64,000 nt of DNA. Origin: Paenisporosarcina sp. HGH0030 (lineage in GTDB: Bacteria > Bacillota > Bacilli > Bacillales_A > Planococcaceae). A program made the translations under genes and the position numbers. The notes under the pieces are model-generated. The model did not search any database. It saw only the letters and a list, made by a program, of their open reading frames with translations, and was not told the DNA's origin. Below are positions 1 to 8,237 of the stretch, piece after piece (the stretch's first letter is position 1; each line of letters opens with the position of its first letter). The DNA lies in NCBI RefSeq assembly GCF_000411295.1, contig NZ_KE150421.1:2418329-2482328 (forward strand), in the 5' to 3' direction.

Positions 1-425
1 AAAGGAGATGGTGGATGCGGGTGACACTTTTTATCTTGTACAGCCAACAACTTTGTAACTTTTACATCAAACCCTGATTCTTCTTTTACTTCTTTAACTG
101 CTACCTCACTTGGGGTTAATCCGATGTCAGCCCAACCACCTGGTAATGACCAATCTCCATCAAGCTTCTCTCTAACCATTAATATTTTATTGTCTTTGAA
201 AACAACCGCCCTGATATCTACTTTAGGTGTAGCGTAACCAGTTTCATTTGCAAATAAGTCTTTTATATTTTCCATTTTCACGCCAGTTTGTTCTGACAGA
301 ATTTCAATACTTATTTGTCTTATTAATTCAAACCGTTCCAAGTCATAAACATCATTTGAATAAGTCAATCCCGCCTGTGCAATTGATTGAAGTTGTTTCG
401 CCCAATCAAGCCACTTATGTTCCAT
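1..425 (-). CDS. NUDIX hydrolase, N-terminal part (runs off left edge)
   Basis: Translating leftward from the ATG at 423-425 gives about 141 residues before the window ends. An N-terminal helical region (MEHKWLDWAKQLQSIAQAG) typical of NUDIX hydrolases with an added N-terminal domain is followed by the NUDIX fold. The NUDIX box lies near residues 97-119 (GGWADIGL then KEVKEESGF). NUDIX enzymes hydrolyse nucleoside diphosphates linked to another group, using Mg2+ held by the REUxEE glutamates. The KEVKEE glutamates are intact, but the first Glu of the consensus is Leu and the Arg is Lys. The substrate cannot be told from the sequence. A ggtgg-like ribosome binding site precedes the ATG. Confidence 0.8.
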   Translation of the reverse strand, partial: MEHKWLDWAKQLQSIAQAGLTYSNDVYDLERFELIRQISIEILSEQTGVKMENIKDLFANETGYATPKVDIRAVVFKDNKILMVREKLDGDWSLPGGWADIGLTPSEVAVKEVKEESGFDVKVTKLLAVQDKKCHPHPPSP

Positions 426-465
426 TAACACCACCCCTTATTTATCAAATTTTACCATATTAGTA

Positions 466-660
466 TCAAGAGTAAGGAGTTCTTATTGAACTAACCTGCC
501 TCGTTATTATAAAAATTCCCATAAGAAGAATGACAAGTCCAACAAGAAATAGAAGTGGGAACATTAACATCATTAATGCGGCCGATGCAAACCCCTCACC
601 CTCATTTATCCCATACAAAATAGAAACAACCCATGAAAATAAAGGAGCTATTGCTAACAT
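466..660 (-). CDS. small putative membrane protein (64 aa)
   Basis: I do not recognise this protein. It has two hydrophobic stretches (around residues 1-16 and 29-53) separated by a short polar loop, then a basic tail. The frame stays open upstream of the ATG for about 17 more codons (ending SWYITWGITT before the Met), so the real product may be longer or may be the 3' part of a decayed gene. There is no convincing ribosome binding site at the ATG. The upstream extension runs into the direct repeat at 689-750, so that repeat may have truncated the gene. Confidence 0.35.
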   Translation of the reverse strand: MLAIAPLFSWVVSILYGINEGEGFASAALMMLMFPLLFLVGLVILLMGIFIITRQVSSIRTPYS

Positions 661-688
661 TGTAGTTATTCCCCAAGTTATATACCAA

Positions 689-750
689 CTGGATTGTATG
701 CAGCATGCATCCTAGGTTGATATAACAACCGATTAGGAAGTAATCAACTT
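689..750 (+). repeat. direct repeat copy 1 flanking the ECF sigma operon
   Basis: About 60 bp that aligns with 2354-2415 in the same orientation. Shared blocks are GATTGTAT, CATCCTAGGTTGA, ATAAC and TAGGAAGTAATCA. The two copies bracket the sigma/anti-sigma pair. I could not assign them to a named element. Confidence 0.55.
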
Positions 751-769
751 AATTACTCTTTAATTCAAA

Positions 770-804
770 AAGAACCGACTTCCATAGAAAGGAAGCTGGT
801 TCTT
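770..804 (-). terminator. intrinsic terminator of the anti-sigma gene
   Basis: Inverted repeat AAGAACCGACTTCC / GGAAGCTGGTTCTT (one mismatch, 7-nt loop) directly downstream of the anti-sigma stop. A T-rich stretch follows on the minus strand. Confidence 0.75.
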
Positions 805-818
805 CAAAATATGATTTT

Positions 819-1556
819 TTACCAATTAATTGTTTTTGCTATTTCGATCATTTCTTCTTCTGATATCGCAGTTATCTTGCTTTTTCCATCACTAGCGTCT
901 GCGAATCCAGAAATAATCATTTTCCAGTCACCTTTTTCAATATAAATATGATAGCCATTCATATCGTAAATACCGAGCAACCTTGCAGGTACACCTTTAA
1001 TAAAAATTTCTTTATCAATTGCTGTATCTTTTTTTGTATCTGCAAAAAAAATCGGTTTTTCCTTTATTACATTAGAAGCAGATACATGATACATTCTTTC
1101 TTCTGTCCGAAGTGTATAAAGGTATGATTGTAATTGTCCATTTTCTGTACTTACACTGTATTCGCTCAGTTCTGCGCCCTTTTCGGCTGCTATCAATTTT
1201 TGAGGAAATGGAATATCCATATCATGAACTTTTTCGACTTCTGATAATGATTTATAAACCTTAGACTCATCACCCACCGTTGTCCAACTCCATCCTATCC
1301 CAACCTCTTCATTTTTCTCGACATTAGTAAATTCAAATAACCCTTCAAACACTGCTTTTACTGAAGGAGTGAGAAATAAAGTAATAGCAAGGACAGCAAC
1401 CATCGCTAGGGAGAATAATGGTTTTTTAAATGATCTTTTTTCCTCTTTGGAATGTGCTGTATTCCATACTTTTTGAAATGAAGAAGATGGATAATAATTA
1501 TCCAAATTTCTTTGCAAAGTGTGTTTGATATCAGAGCGATTAGAATTTTCCTCCAT
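819..1556 (-). CDS. membrane-anchored anti-sigma factor (DUF4367-like sensor domain)
   Basis: 245 aa. A short cytoplasmic part (residues 1-45) is followed by one membrane segment (about 47-65, FSLAMVAVLAITLFLTP) and a large extracytoplasmic domain. The C-terminal half (ARLLGIYDMNGYHIYIEKGDWKMIISGF) resembles DUF4367/DUF4179 sensor domains of Bacillus anti-sigma proteins. The ATG follows the sigma factor TAG directly (TAGATG on the minus strand) with an AGGAGGG ribosome binding site inside the end of the sigma gene, so the two are translationally coupled. By analogy with SigV/RsiV-type pairs it should hold the cognate ECF sigma factor at the membrane until a cell-envelope signal releases it. 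The signal itself is unknown. Confidence 0.8.
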   Translation of the reverse strand: MEENSNRSDIKHTLQRNLDNYYPSSSFQKVWNTAHSKEEKRSFKKPLFSLAMVAVLAITLFLTPSVKAVFEGLFEFTNVEKNEEVGIGWSWTTVGDESKVYKSLSEVEKVHDMDIPFPQKLIAAEKGAELSEYSVSTENGQLQSYLYTLRTEERMYHVSASNVIKEKPIFFADTKKDTAIDKEIFIKGVPARLLGIYDMNGYHIYIEKGDWKMIISGFADASDGKSKITAISEEEMIEIAKTINW

Positions 1557-2096
1557 CTAAATTCCCTCCTTTAATTTTTGTTTAACTTTTAAAATTTCTT
1601 TATCAGACATACTTTTCCGTAATTTCGTGAGTGCATAATTCAACCTGGACTTACAAGTACCTATTGGAACGTCTAAGGAATTTGCCACTTCAACAAGTGT
1701 TAGTTCTGAATAGAAATGCAGAATAATCACTTCCTTGCTTTTATGAGACAATCGATTTATCTCTTTCCAAAGGTCATCTTTCCGTTCGTTTTGTAAAATA
1801 GTGGTTTCAATCACTTTTCCTTCTGGAATGTCTGAAGGAATACGAATAAGATTTAACAATTTTTGTTTACGCAACATATTACGTGTAATGTTAATTGTTA
1901 TTCTATAAATCCACGGTTCAATTGGCTTTTCAGAGTCATATAAGTGGATTTTTTTTATCATGCGGATAAATGTTTCTTGTGTAATATCATCAGCCATTGC
2001 TCTTGATTTCGTTAAAAAGTAAGCAGTTCGATATACCATAGAAGAATGCTTGTTAAATAATTCTTCCATAAATTCTTTCCGATTATTTTCTGTCAC
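1557..2096 (-). CDS. ECF-type RNA polymerase sigma factor
   Basis: 179 aa, the usual size for ECF (group 4) sigma factors. Region 2 is at about residues 10-80 (HSSMVYRTAYFLTKSRAMADDITQETFIRM, then EPWIYRITINITRNMLR). Region 4 is at about 115-165 (LSHKSKEVIILHFYSELTLVEVANSLDVPIGTCKSRLNYAL), with the helix-turn-helix that reads the -35 element. It is the first gene of a two-gene operon with its membrane anti-sigma factor. Upstream on the minus strand there is a GAAC element about 17 nt before a GTGTATA box, compatible with ECF autoregulation, though I cannot prove that promoter. It resembles the SigW/SigM/SigV group without matching one of them well enough to name. Confidence 0.92.
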   Translation of the reverse strand: MTENNRKEFMEELFNKHSSMVYRTAYFLTKSRAMADDITQETFIRMIKKIHLYDSEKPIEPWIYRITINITRNMLRKQKLLNLIRIPSDIPEGKVIETTILQNERKDDLWKEINRLSHKSKEVIILHFYSELTLVEVANSLDVPIGTCKSRLNYALTKLRKSMSDKEILKVKQKLKEGI

Positions 2097-2353
2097 TCGA
2101 TTGCCCCCCTTTCTTTTGAATACACCCTATATACACTTGAAAACAAAGAACAGTTCGGTTTTTTTAGAAATATTTTTATAATCACTTAGTAAATTATTTT
2201 TTTCCCACAAAAAAACCTTGCCATAAACCAACAAGGGATTAATTATTCACTATCTAAAATTAGCCTATTTTATTCAACAAATGTTCCGTTAGTAAAAGAA
2301 GAAAATAGATCTAGCAACAAGAGATCCGTTTCACATTTATGCTATGGCTGAAT

Positions 2354-2415
2354 CAGATTGTATATCGCATACATCCTAGGTTGACATAACACTACAACTA
2401 GGAAGTAATCACCTT
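2354..2415 (+). repeat. direct repeat copy 2 flanking the ECF sigma operon
   Basis: Same orientation as the copy at 689-750, with the shared core CATCCTAGGTTGA then TAGGAAGTAATCA. Between this copy and the sigma gene (2097-2353) the sequence is AT-rich and I see no gene. The whole gap 2097-2619 holds only this repeat, the sigma promoter region and the terminator at 2478-2505. Confidence 0.55.
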
Positions 2416-2477
2416 CGATTTGAAATTAAAGAGAACATTAAAAAAATGGATAAAATAGTATAGTAAGGTGAACTAAA

Positions 2478-2505
2478 AAACCGCAGGCACGAATGCCAAC
2501 GGTTT
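2478..2505 (-). terminator. intrinsic terminator downstream of the sensor kinase
   Basis: Nested stem AAACCG/CGGTTT and GGCA/TGCC around a CGAA tetraloop. On the minus strand it is followed by a run of T (CGGTTTTTTAG). It lies about 115 bp after the kinase stop codon. Confidence 0.65.
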
Positions 2506-2619
2506 CATAAATAGGTTTGTTGCTACAATAGCGGTTCGCTTTCCCAGTTCAATGAATAAATGTCCAATCTGTCTTGGGGATTTAGCCAAATAAAAGTGAA
2601 ACACAGTCAGGCTCTTTTA

Positions 2620-3879
2620 TTATGAAGGAATAATAATTGAAAAACATGTTCCCTTCCCTTTTTCACTTTTTATTTCTATATCCCCGTTTAATTCTTTAAT
2701 AATTCCATATGCAATCATAGTGCCGAGCCCAGTCCCCTCTTCTTTTAATGAATAAAACGGCATGGCGATTCGCTTTACCTCCTCAGGAGACATTCCAATA
2801 CCAGAATCGATAATCTCAATTACAATACTATTCTTTCTCTTTTTTACATTAATTCGTAGCATCCCGCCATTTGCCATGGCTTCAATCCCGTTTTTTATTA
2901 TGTTAATTAAACACTGTTTAATTTTATCGGCATTTGCATTTATAGAAAGTGAATCATTAATACTGCTTTTGATTTCAATATTATGTAAGCTTGCTAGCGG
3001 TGAAATATTATTTATTACTTGATTGACAATTAGCCTAATATCTAACGAGTCTTTTATAACATTATTTTGTGGTTTTCCTAATGATAAATAATCGTCAATA
3101 ATGAGCTGTGCCTTTTCTAACTCCTGCTGAACGACTTGTAAATACTCATCCTTATGTGTTTCCGAGATTTCATCTTTATGAACCAACTGTATAAATCCAG
3201 ATATAGTTGTTAGTGGATTTCGAATCTCGTGAGCAAAAGAGGCGGCCAATTCACTTATTATATAAAATTTTTCTGCCCTTTGAATTTTTTCTTTCATTTT
3301 ATACTTTTCAATCATTCCTTCAATTAAATAAATAGAAAATAATCCCGTAAGGATATTGATTACTATATAACTGCATAAAAATTGTATACGAACAGAGCCG
3401 GCCGTTCCATCTATTTTTATTTCGGTCATTATAGCAAAAACAGAAAAAGTAATAGTGCTAATAAGAATTAGCAGTGTGCCGAAGAATTTTCTCCTTTTCT
3501 CTAACTTTGCCGGTTTAACAAAATAAACTATTACAATAATAGAAACGAACAAAATAACCATAATAATAAATGATGGGAAAAAGCCGTTTCCTCCTAAGTA
3601 AAAACGGTAAGAAAGATATACAAAGGTGACAAAAATAAAGCTTCTTAAACCTCCATATAGAAAAGCTAAAAGGATAGGAATAAGCCGTAAATCATAAATA
3701 TATCCCAAATGAAAACTAAAGGGGAACGTTATACAAAGAACAGTAGAAATTGATGAAAGAAAGGAAATCAATACCTTATTACGTACTTTATTACTATCTT
3801 TATCTAACCAAAATATTTGATAGCAAAAAATACAAAGGATAATAATGAATGCATTTAATAACAGTGTATGTATCCACAT
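2620..3879 (-). CDS. membrane sensor histidine kinase, KinB-like
   Basis: 419 aa. About six membrane segments in residues 1-190 form a 5TM/LYT-like sensor. A HisKA dimerisation helix carries the phospho-acceptor His217 in SFAHEIRNPLTTISGFIQL. The HATPase domain has an N box (IKNGIEAMANGG), a G1 box (DSGIGMS) and a G2 box (EEGTGLGT). In Bacillus, kinases with this layout (KinB) feed phosphate into the Spo0F-Spo0B-Spo0A phosphorelay. No response regulator lies beside it, as is usual for orphan sporulation kinases. It stands alone between terminators, so it is probably monocistronic. The sporulation role is inferred from the architecture only. Confidence 0.85.
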   Translation of the reverse strand: MWIHTLLLNAFIIILCIFCYQIFWLDKDSNKVRNKVLISFLSSISTVLCITFPFSFHLGYIYDLRLIPILLAFLYGGLRSFIFVTFVYLSYRFYLGGNGFFPSFIIMVILFVSIIVIVYFVKPAKLEKRRKFFGTLLILISTITFSVFAIMTEIKIDGTAGSVRIQFLCSYIVINILTGLFSIYLIEGMIEKYKMKEKIQRAEKFYIISELAASFAHEIRNPLTTISGFIQLVHKDEISETHKDEYLQVVQQELEKAQLIIDDYLSLGKPQNNVIKDSLDIRLIVNQVINNISPLASLHNIEIKSSINDSLSINANADKIKQCLINIIKNGIEAMANGGMLRINVKKRKNSIVIEIIDSGIGMSPEEVKRIAMPFYSLKEEGTGLGTMIAYGIIKELNGDIEIKSEKGKGTCFSIIIPS

Positions 3880-4136
3880 GCTCTATCCCCTTCTTTCCAT
3901 TAAAATAAATGTCTATTAAGTATAATTAACAAAATATTATTATGATTATACATGATTTTACCCAGATGAAAAGTATGAATATTGCGAAATTTATATTAAA
4001 TTTTTTTAAAAAATTATGAAAGGAGGAAATAAATAAATTCGTAAGTAGGGGGCTGGACAGTTTAGTTCACGGGATCATCGTCCCACGCACCCGTACGTCC
4101 TACCCTGGCTACTGATATCTTAAATCCTATAAAAAT

Positions 4137-4166
4137 AAGGTCAACCAGTAAAAACTGGTTGACCTT
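4137..4166 (-). terminator. strong intrinsic terminator
   Basis: Perfect 13-bp stem (AAGGTCAACCAGT with its complement) around an AAAA loop. A T-rich tail follows on the minus strand (ATTTTTATAGG), just after the small membrane gene at 4198. The rest of the gap 3880-4197 shows no gene. Confidence 0.85.
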
Positions 4167-4197
4167 ATAATACGAACGTACCCGTTAGGATAATAAG

Positions 4198-4458
4198 TTA
4201 TTTATTAAATTCTTCTAATTCCTTTTCTATTTCTTCGTTAGAATACTCATACTCAGCTTCATTGTCCTTATTTCCACCACCAGAAAAAAACAATGCAAGA
4301 CCTATTACAAAAACAATTATAACTAAAACCACAGTCATAGTAGGCGGATCTCCACCATCTGTCCTAGAATTTTGTGAAATAATGGCACCCGCAAGCAATG
4401 ACAAACTAATTATTAAAATACCGAATAACCTATTAAATACATTTATCATTTGACTCAC
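4198..4458 (-). CDS. small membrane protein with two membrane helices
   Basis: 86 aa and not recognised by family. Residues about 9-29 and 43-60 are hydrophobic. Between them lies a short Asp/Pro-rich loop (NSRTDGGDPP). The tail is strongly acidic (NKDNEAEYEYSNEEIEKELEEF). Translation starts at a GTG at 4456-4458 with a good ribosome binding site (GGAGGG, 5 nt spacing). It has its own terminator at 4137-4166, so it is probably a single-gene transcript. No function can be given. Confidence 0.7.
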   Translation of the reverse strand: MSQMINVFNRLFGILIISLSLLAGAIISQNSRTDGGDPPTMTVVLVIIVFVIGLALFFSGGGNKDNEAEYEYSNEEIEKELEEFNK

Positions 4459-4539
4459 TTTAACCCTCCACTATTTAATTCTATTCTGCTTTGTAAAATG
4501 GCTGTGTAGGCTAAATCTAGGTTACGATGGGCTCTTTAA

Positions 4540-4866
4540 AGCGACCACTCGCCGTAGGCTCTGACGCTGGTCATGATAAAAAATTGCCGTACGGTATGCA
4601 ACACCACGGTCGTTGAACTGACCTTTCGCATCGGTTGGATTGATTTGTTTCCAAAACAAATCAATCCAATTTTCGTATGAGAAGTCAGTTGGATTATATG
4701 TTATTTATACCGCTGCATAATGACCAGTTGTGTGCATGTGCACGTCTTCATATGTAGGGTTCTAAACGGTGCCACCTGTATAATCTGAGACCACATCAAG
4801 AATACCCGGCTGCTCATCAAATGGCGACATCATGCACCAGAAACACCCACCGCAAACGTTACGAGA
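4540..4866 (-). pseudogene. msrA: decayed peptide methionine sulfoxide reductase (msrA)
   Basis: Leftward translation gives a clear MsrA series. It begins [18 protein letters not shown] with the catalytic Cys motif GCFWC. It continues SDYTGG, NPTYEDV, TTGHYAAV, LFWKQINPTDAKGQFNDRG and AYRTAIFYHDQRQ. The frame is broken by an in-frame TAG at 4762-4764 (where families have Glu, before NPTYE) and a TAA at 4705-4707 (usually Gln). No start codon lies in frame near the usual beginning, and the last third of the protein is missing. MsrA repairs oxidised methionine, but this copy cannot make a full enzyme. It sits in the gap between the small membrane gene and the phosphotransferase gene. Confidence 0.88.
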
Positions 4867-4881
4867 TTCGTATGTTAGTCT

Positions 4882-5907
4882 CTATTTGTTTAATTGGGGA
4901 CGTAAGGATTGTTCCCAAATCGCCCGGTAATCCAAGTCGACGATCGGTTCGTCCTTAATTAGACGATTGCGGATACCGACTACGAGCTCATTTACACGTT
5001 CATTATTGGCTAGGTCAACCTTCTTGTGGAAAACACCATACAATGTATAGTCGCGCATCTTCAAGAATAAAGGCAAACGCTCAATCCATTCTAGCGGTAT
5101 GGCTCTTACATTCATATAACCTTTCAGGAAATGGGTCAATACTTCAGTCCCAAAAGCTGAACGTGTTTCAAGCGATTCTTCTCCGTACTTCCACCATGTT
5201 GTGTAATAGACCGGTATGGCAATATCGCTAACAAAATAAAAATACATAGCATCATCGAAATCAAATACGTGAATATCGCCATCATGGTAGAAGAAGTTGC
5301 CAGGATGTATGTCCGAGTGAATCAAGCCAAATGTTTCCTTTGTTTGTGGCAATTGTTGAATCTCCGCTACAAGATTGCGATTGCCTTCAACAATTGCTTG
5401 ATCTTTTACGGGATCAATATATTTGTCGAGCTCAATTAAATCATCCTGTTCCCAACTTAAACGCTCTGTCCCCGACACTTCATAATCTTCGGTAACTAAG
5501 TGCATTTTCGCTGTAATAGCTCCCCATTTTTCAAAAAGTTCCGGCCCGAATTGAGGATCCTTAACTGAAGTTCCAGGTGCCTTATCAAACAAGCAGACAT
5601 AGAAATAAGAATCTCCAACCGATAATTCTTCGACGAGGTCACCATTTACTGACTTATGTACAAGTGACACGTTGATTCCGTGCCCGTTCAGAAAGTTAAT
5701 CCACGTCAGTTCGCCTTCTACTTCCGATTTTGAACGATGCGAGGAGTGTGTCAGCCTTAATATAAATGGTTTGCCATCCCGTTTTACTTCATATACATAA
5801 TTCTCGAAATCCCCTAGCTTCTTAGCGTCAGTTGCATCCGCTCCGTATCGTGTTGCCGCATCCTCCAAAACCTCTTTTGTAAAAAGATTTTCCACCCATT
5901 GTTCCAT
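4882..5907 (-). CDS. APH-family phosphotransferase
   Basis: 341 aa, of the aminoglycoside/choline/homoserine kinase-like fold (APH, PF01636). The N-lobe includes DFENYVYEV and the ATP-contacting lysine region (GKPFILRLTHSS). The catalytic Brenner motif is HSDIHPGNFF at about 214-223, followed by the metal-binding DFDDA. Such proteins phosphorylate small hydroxylated compounds, and members of this branch often sit in Bacillus genomes as unassigned kinases rather than true antibiotic-resistance enzymes. There is no resistance gene context, and the substrate is unknown. Start: ATG at 5907, with a GGGG-type ribosome binding site about 9 nt upstream. Confidence 0.82.
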   Translation of the reverse strand: MEQWVENLFTKEVLEDAATRYGADATDAKKLGDFENYVYEVKRDGKPFILRLTHSSHRSKSEVEGELTWINFLNGHGINVSLVHKSVNGDLVEELSVGDSYFYVCLFDKAPGTSVKDPQFGPELFEKWGAITAKMHLVTEDYEVSGTERLSWEQDDLIELDKYIDPVKDQAIVEGNRNLVAEIQQLPQTKETFGLIHSDIHPGNFFYHDGDIHVFDFDDAMYFYFVSDIAIPVYYTTWWKYGEESLETRSAFGTEVLTHFLKGYMNVRAIPLEWIERLPLFLKMRDYTLYGVFHKKVDLANNERVNELVVGIRNRLIKDEPIVDLDYRAIWEQSLRPQLNK

Positions 5908-5964
5908 AATTTATTCCCCCGTTAATCTTTATTTATTGTTGTGATGAACCATCACAATAGCCAT

Positions 5965-6393
5965 TCATGAAATTTCAGGATACATGTTTTGTAAAAATGT
6001 GATGGATTGATGGATCAACTCTTTCATTACGTCCACGTCAATATCGTCTAGTTTATTAATATACACGCAGGCTTTTCCTGACGTGTGTTTGCCAAACTTT
6101 TCGAGCAGCTGCTCACGTTCGGTATCACCCGTCGCAAAGTACAAGCTGATTTTCGCTTTGCGTGGTGAAAATCCTACGAGAGGGGCATCACCTTCATGTC
6201 CTGTCGGATATTTATAATGGTATCTACCGAATCCAATTATGCTCGGTCCCCACATTTTCGCCTCATAGCCTGAAGTTTCTGTGAAGATGTCGAGCAATTT
6301 GTATGCATCTTCCCGCTTTTTCGGATGATCCACTCCTTCAATGAACTCAATTACACTGCGATCAGTTTCCTTCGTTTTCAATTCATATGTCAT
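5965..6393 (-). CDS. DUF1801-domain protein
   Basis: 142 aa from the ATG at 6391-6393, chosen because AAGGAAGG lies 8-10 nt upstream. The frame could extend 10 residues further without a ribosome binding site. The sequence matches DUF1801 (YdhG/YdeI-like): a helical start (VIEFIEGVDHPKKREDAYKLLDIFTETSGYEAKMWGPSIIGFGRY), a small beta core with GFSPRKAKISLYF, and the C-terminal CVYINKLDDIDVDVMKELI. Functions of this family are poorly known. It is next to the phosphotransferase gene on the same strand with 57 bp between them, so co-transcription is possible. Confidence 0.8.
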   Translation of the reverse strand: MTYELKTKETDRSVIEFIEGVDHPKKREDAYKLLDIFTETSGYEAKMWGPSIIGFGRYHYKYPTGHEGDAPLVGFSPRKAKISLYFATGDTEREQLLEKFGKHTSGKACVYINKLDDIDVDVMKELIHQSITFLQNMYPEIS

Positions 6394-6662
6394 CTGTTCG
6401 TCCTTCCTTTTCACTAAAAACATGTGCCGTCAAATCTGGTTATGTACTTCCTTTTCGATTTTACAAGTATGAAATCCTTTATTTTTGAAACATACCTTTC
6501 AGAAAGCTGACAAAAGATTTCATCTTATTGTATTTTCACGAAAACCTTTGCTACTAGAATTTCAAATGCTCTGAAGTAGGATATGGGTTATACTTTTTAT
6601 TATCAAAGTGTTGAATCTTTTCTGGGATTCACCGAATTCGGCAAAGGAAGGATGATGTTGAA

Positions 6663-6896
6663 ATGGAAAATAAAAAAAATCCGAACGACAAAGGATTAAG
6701 ATTACTGTTAATTGGACCGAACATTCTTATGTGGGTGTTATTTTTAGGACTGTTATTGTGGTTTGGACTACATTTGGAAGAAATCAAAGAAAACAATCGC
6801 TTAATTGTTTATTTAATTTTGCTTGGCGCACTGTTATTCGTTTCGATATTTGGTGCCTTTCGTAATTGGCTTTGGATTAAAGAAGGCAAAATGTAA
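6663..6896 (+). CDS. small membrane protein (77 aa)
   Basis: Not recognised. A polar, basic N-terminus is followed by two hydrophobic helices (about residues 16-33 and 46-65) joined by a charged loop (HLEEIKENNR). It is the only rightward gene in this stretch and ends just before the strong bidirectional terminator at 6928-6960. A GGAAGG element lies about 12 nt before the ATG, slightly far for an ideal ribosome binding site. Confidence 0.6.
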   Translation: MENKKNPNDKGLRLLLIGPNILMWVLFLGLLLWFGLHLEEIKENNRLIVYLILLGALLFVSIFGAFRNWLWIKEGKM

Positions 6897-6927
6897 GGTT
6901 TTCTGTATCAAACGATAGAAAATATTA

Positions 6928-6960
6928 AATCCCTCCAATCATTTACTGATTGGAGGGATT
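6928..6960. terminator. bidirectional intrinsic terminator
   Basis: A 14-bp stem (AATCCCTCCAATCA with its complement) with a T run on the plus side and a complementary A run on the other. It lies between the convergent genes at 6663-6896 (+) and 6969-7841 (-) and can serve both. Confidence 0.88.
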
Positions 6961-6968
6961 TTTTGTGC

Positions 6969-7841
6969 TTATTTTGCCTGACTGTTTAAAAACGCTCTTA
7001 CTACTTTTGCATATTCTTGAGGCTCTTCAACTCCTGGCATATGAGAGCTGTTTTCGAATACATGAAACTCAGAATCTGGAACTAAGCTCGAATAGTATTC
7101 CGTTGTATTCGGTGTTGCTTCATCATAGCGTCCACACGTAAAGAGGCTTGGCATGTCGATTTCATGCAATCTATCGGTGACATCAAAGCTTTTTAATGTT
7201 CCTGTCACGGTAAATTCTGACGCGCCCCACATGTAGCCATAGATTTGATGATTGCTTTTCGACATATTTGCCAGAAGTTCTTCAGGCCAAGGCAATAATC
7301 TGCAGACATGTCGTTCATAAAATTGAATCATCGCTTGATGATACTCTGCTGAATCAGTTGTATTCTCCCGTTCGCTTCTTCCGATGATATCCTGTGATTC
7401 TCGAGGTAACTGTTTCAAGTATTCGCGCTGGTCGCGTTCCCACATGCTTGAATTAAGACACGGGCTTGAGAAAATAACACTTTTAACGCCTTTCGGTTGT
7501 TCAAGAAGGTATGCAGCGGCCAGCATAGTTCCCCATGAATGTCCGAGAATATGCACTTCATCCAATCCAAGAGCTTCTCTCACTTGAGCTAATTCTTCCA
7601 CATAGCGTTCAACCGTCCATAATGAAAGATCTTCCGGACGATCTGAATTTCCACATCCCAATTGATCATAATGAATGACCGGCCTGTCGTCACCCAGTTC
7701 TCTAAGCGGATCAGATTCCCGGCTCATTCCGCCTGGTCCCCCATGTAAAACCAGCAGTGGAACTCCAGGTCCATCCCCTGTCTTGCGATAATAAACATTT
7801 CCTCCTGTAACAGGAATGAATCCTTCTGAGAGATGCTTCAT
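6969..7841 (-). CDS. pip: proline iminopeptidase-like alpha/beta hydrolase (S33)
   Basis: 290 aa. The oxyanion region HGGPGG is at about 34-39, the nucleophile elbow GHSWGT at about 104-109 (Ser106), the acid Asp in CGRYDEATP near 243, and the catalytic His in SSHMPG near 270. HGGPGGMS and YDQLGCGNSDRP are hallmarks of the prolyl aminopeptidase branch, which releases N-terminal proline from peptides in the cytoplasm. The length is normal for the Bacillus enzyme. There is no signal peptide. Specificity is inferred, since other S33 peptidases and epoxide-hydrolase-like enzymes share the fold. It probably forms a single-gene transcript ended by the hairpin at 6928-6960. Confidence 0.85.
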   Translation of the reverse strand: MKHLSEGFIPVTGGNVYYRKTGDGPGVPLLVLHGGPGGMSRESDPLRELGDDRPVIHYDQLGCGNSDRPEDLSLWTVERYVEELAQVREALGLDEVHILGHSWGTMLAAAYLLEQPKGVKSVIFSSPCLNSSMWERDQREYLKQLPRESQDIIGRSERENTTDSAEYHQAMIQFYERHVCRLLPWPEELLANMSKSNHQIYGYMWGASEFTVTGTLKSFDVTDRLHEIDMPSLFTCGRYDEATPNTTEYYSSLVPDSEFHVFENSSHMPGVEEPQEYAKVVRAFLNSQAK

Positions 7842-7925
7842 GTGATAACCCCTTTTGTATTTGTTTCTGTTAAGTTACTACTATTTTTAGTATAGAACAA
7901 TAGCTGCAAACGTTTTATAAGGTCT

Positions 7926-8210
7926 TCATGAAAAATTAACCATCAACAGTAATACGCCAAGACCCGCAACCCATAGCATTGGAATCAAATTGATGATAAT
8001 GGCGGTTCGTTTTCTCTGTATATGCAGAATCCAGGAAAAAATGGAACAGAGGATAACGGCTATCGGGTAAAATCCAATAGCGAGAACAAATGAAACGTTC
8101 CATACGCTAAACCCATTATCAAAACTCATAAACGACAAGCCCCAAATCACGAACCAAGGAATCAGACACAGCACATAAAGAATCTGACTGCCAATTAAAA
8201 ACCCCTTCAT
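7926..8210 (-). CDS. small three-helix membrane protein
   Basis: 94 aa with hydrophobic segments at about residues 5-27, 38-62 and 70-92, and basic residues (HIQRKRT) before the last one. I cannot assign a family. The start at 8210 has a near-perfect ribosome binding site (AAGGAGGGTAGA before ATG). It follows the nucleotidyltransferase gene by 27 bp on the same strand, so the two are probably one transcript. Confidence 0.65.
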   Translation of the reverse strand: MKGFLIGSQILYVLCLIPWFVIWGLSFMSFDNGFSVWNVSFVLAIGFYPIAVILCSIFSWILHIQRKRTAIIINLIPMLWVAGLGVLLLMVNFS

Positions 8211-8237
8211 TCTACCCTCCTTACCTATTTGAAATCT

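Noticed and set aside
4030-4136. GC-richer patch before the terminator at 4137 as a possible small RNA
   Set aside because: There are short complementary stretches but no clear promoter, terminator orientation or known RNA motif.
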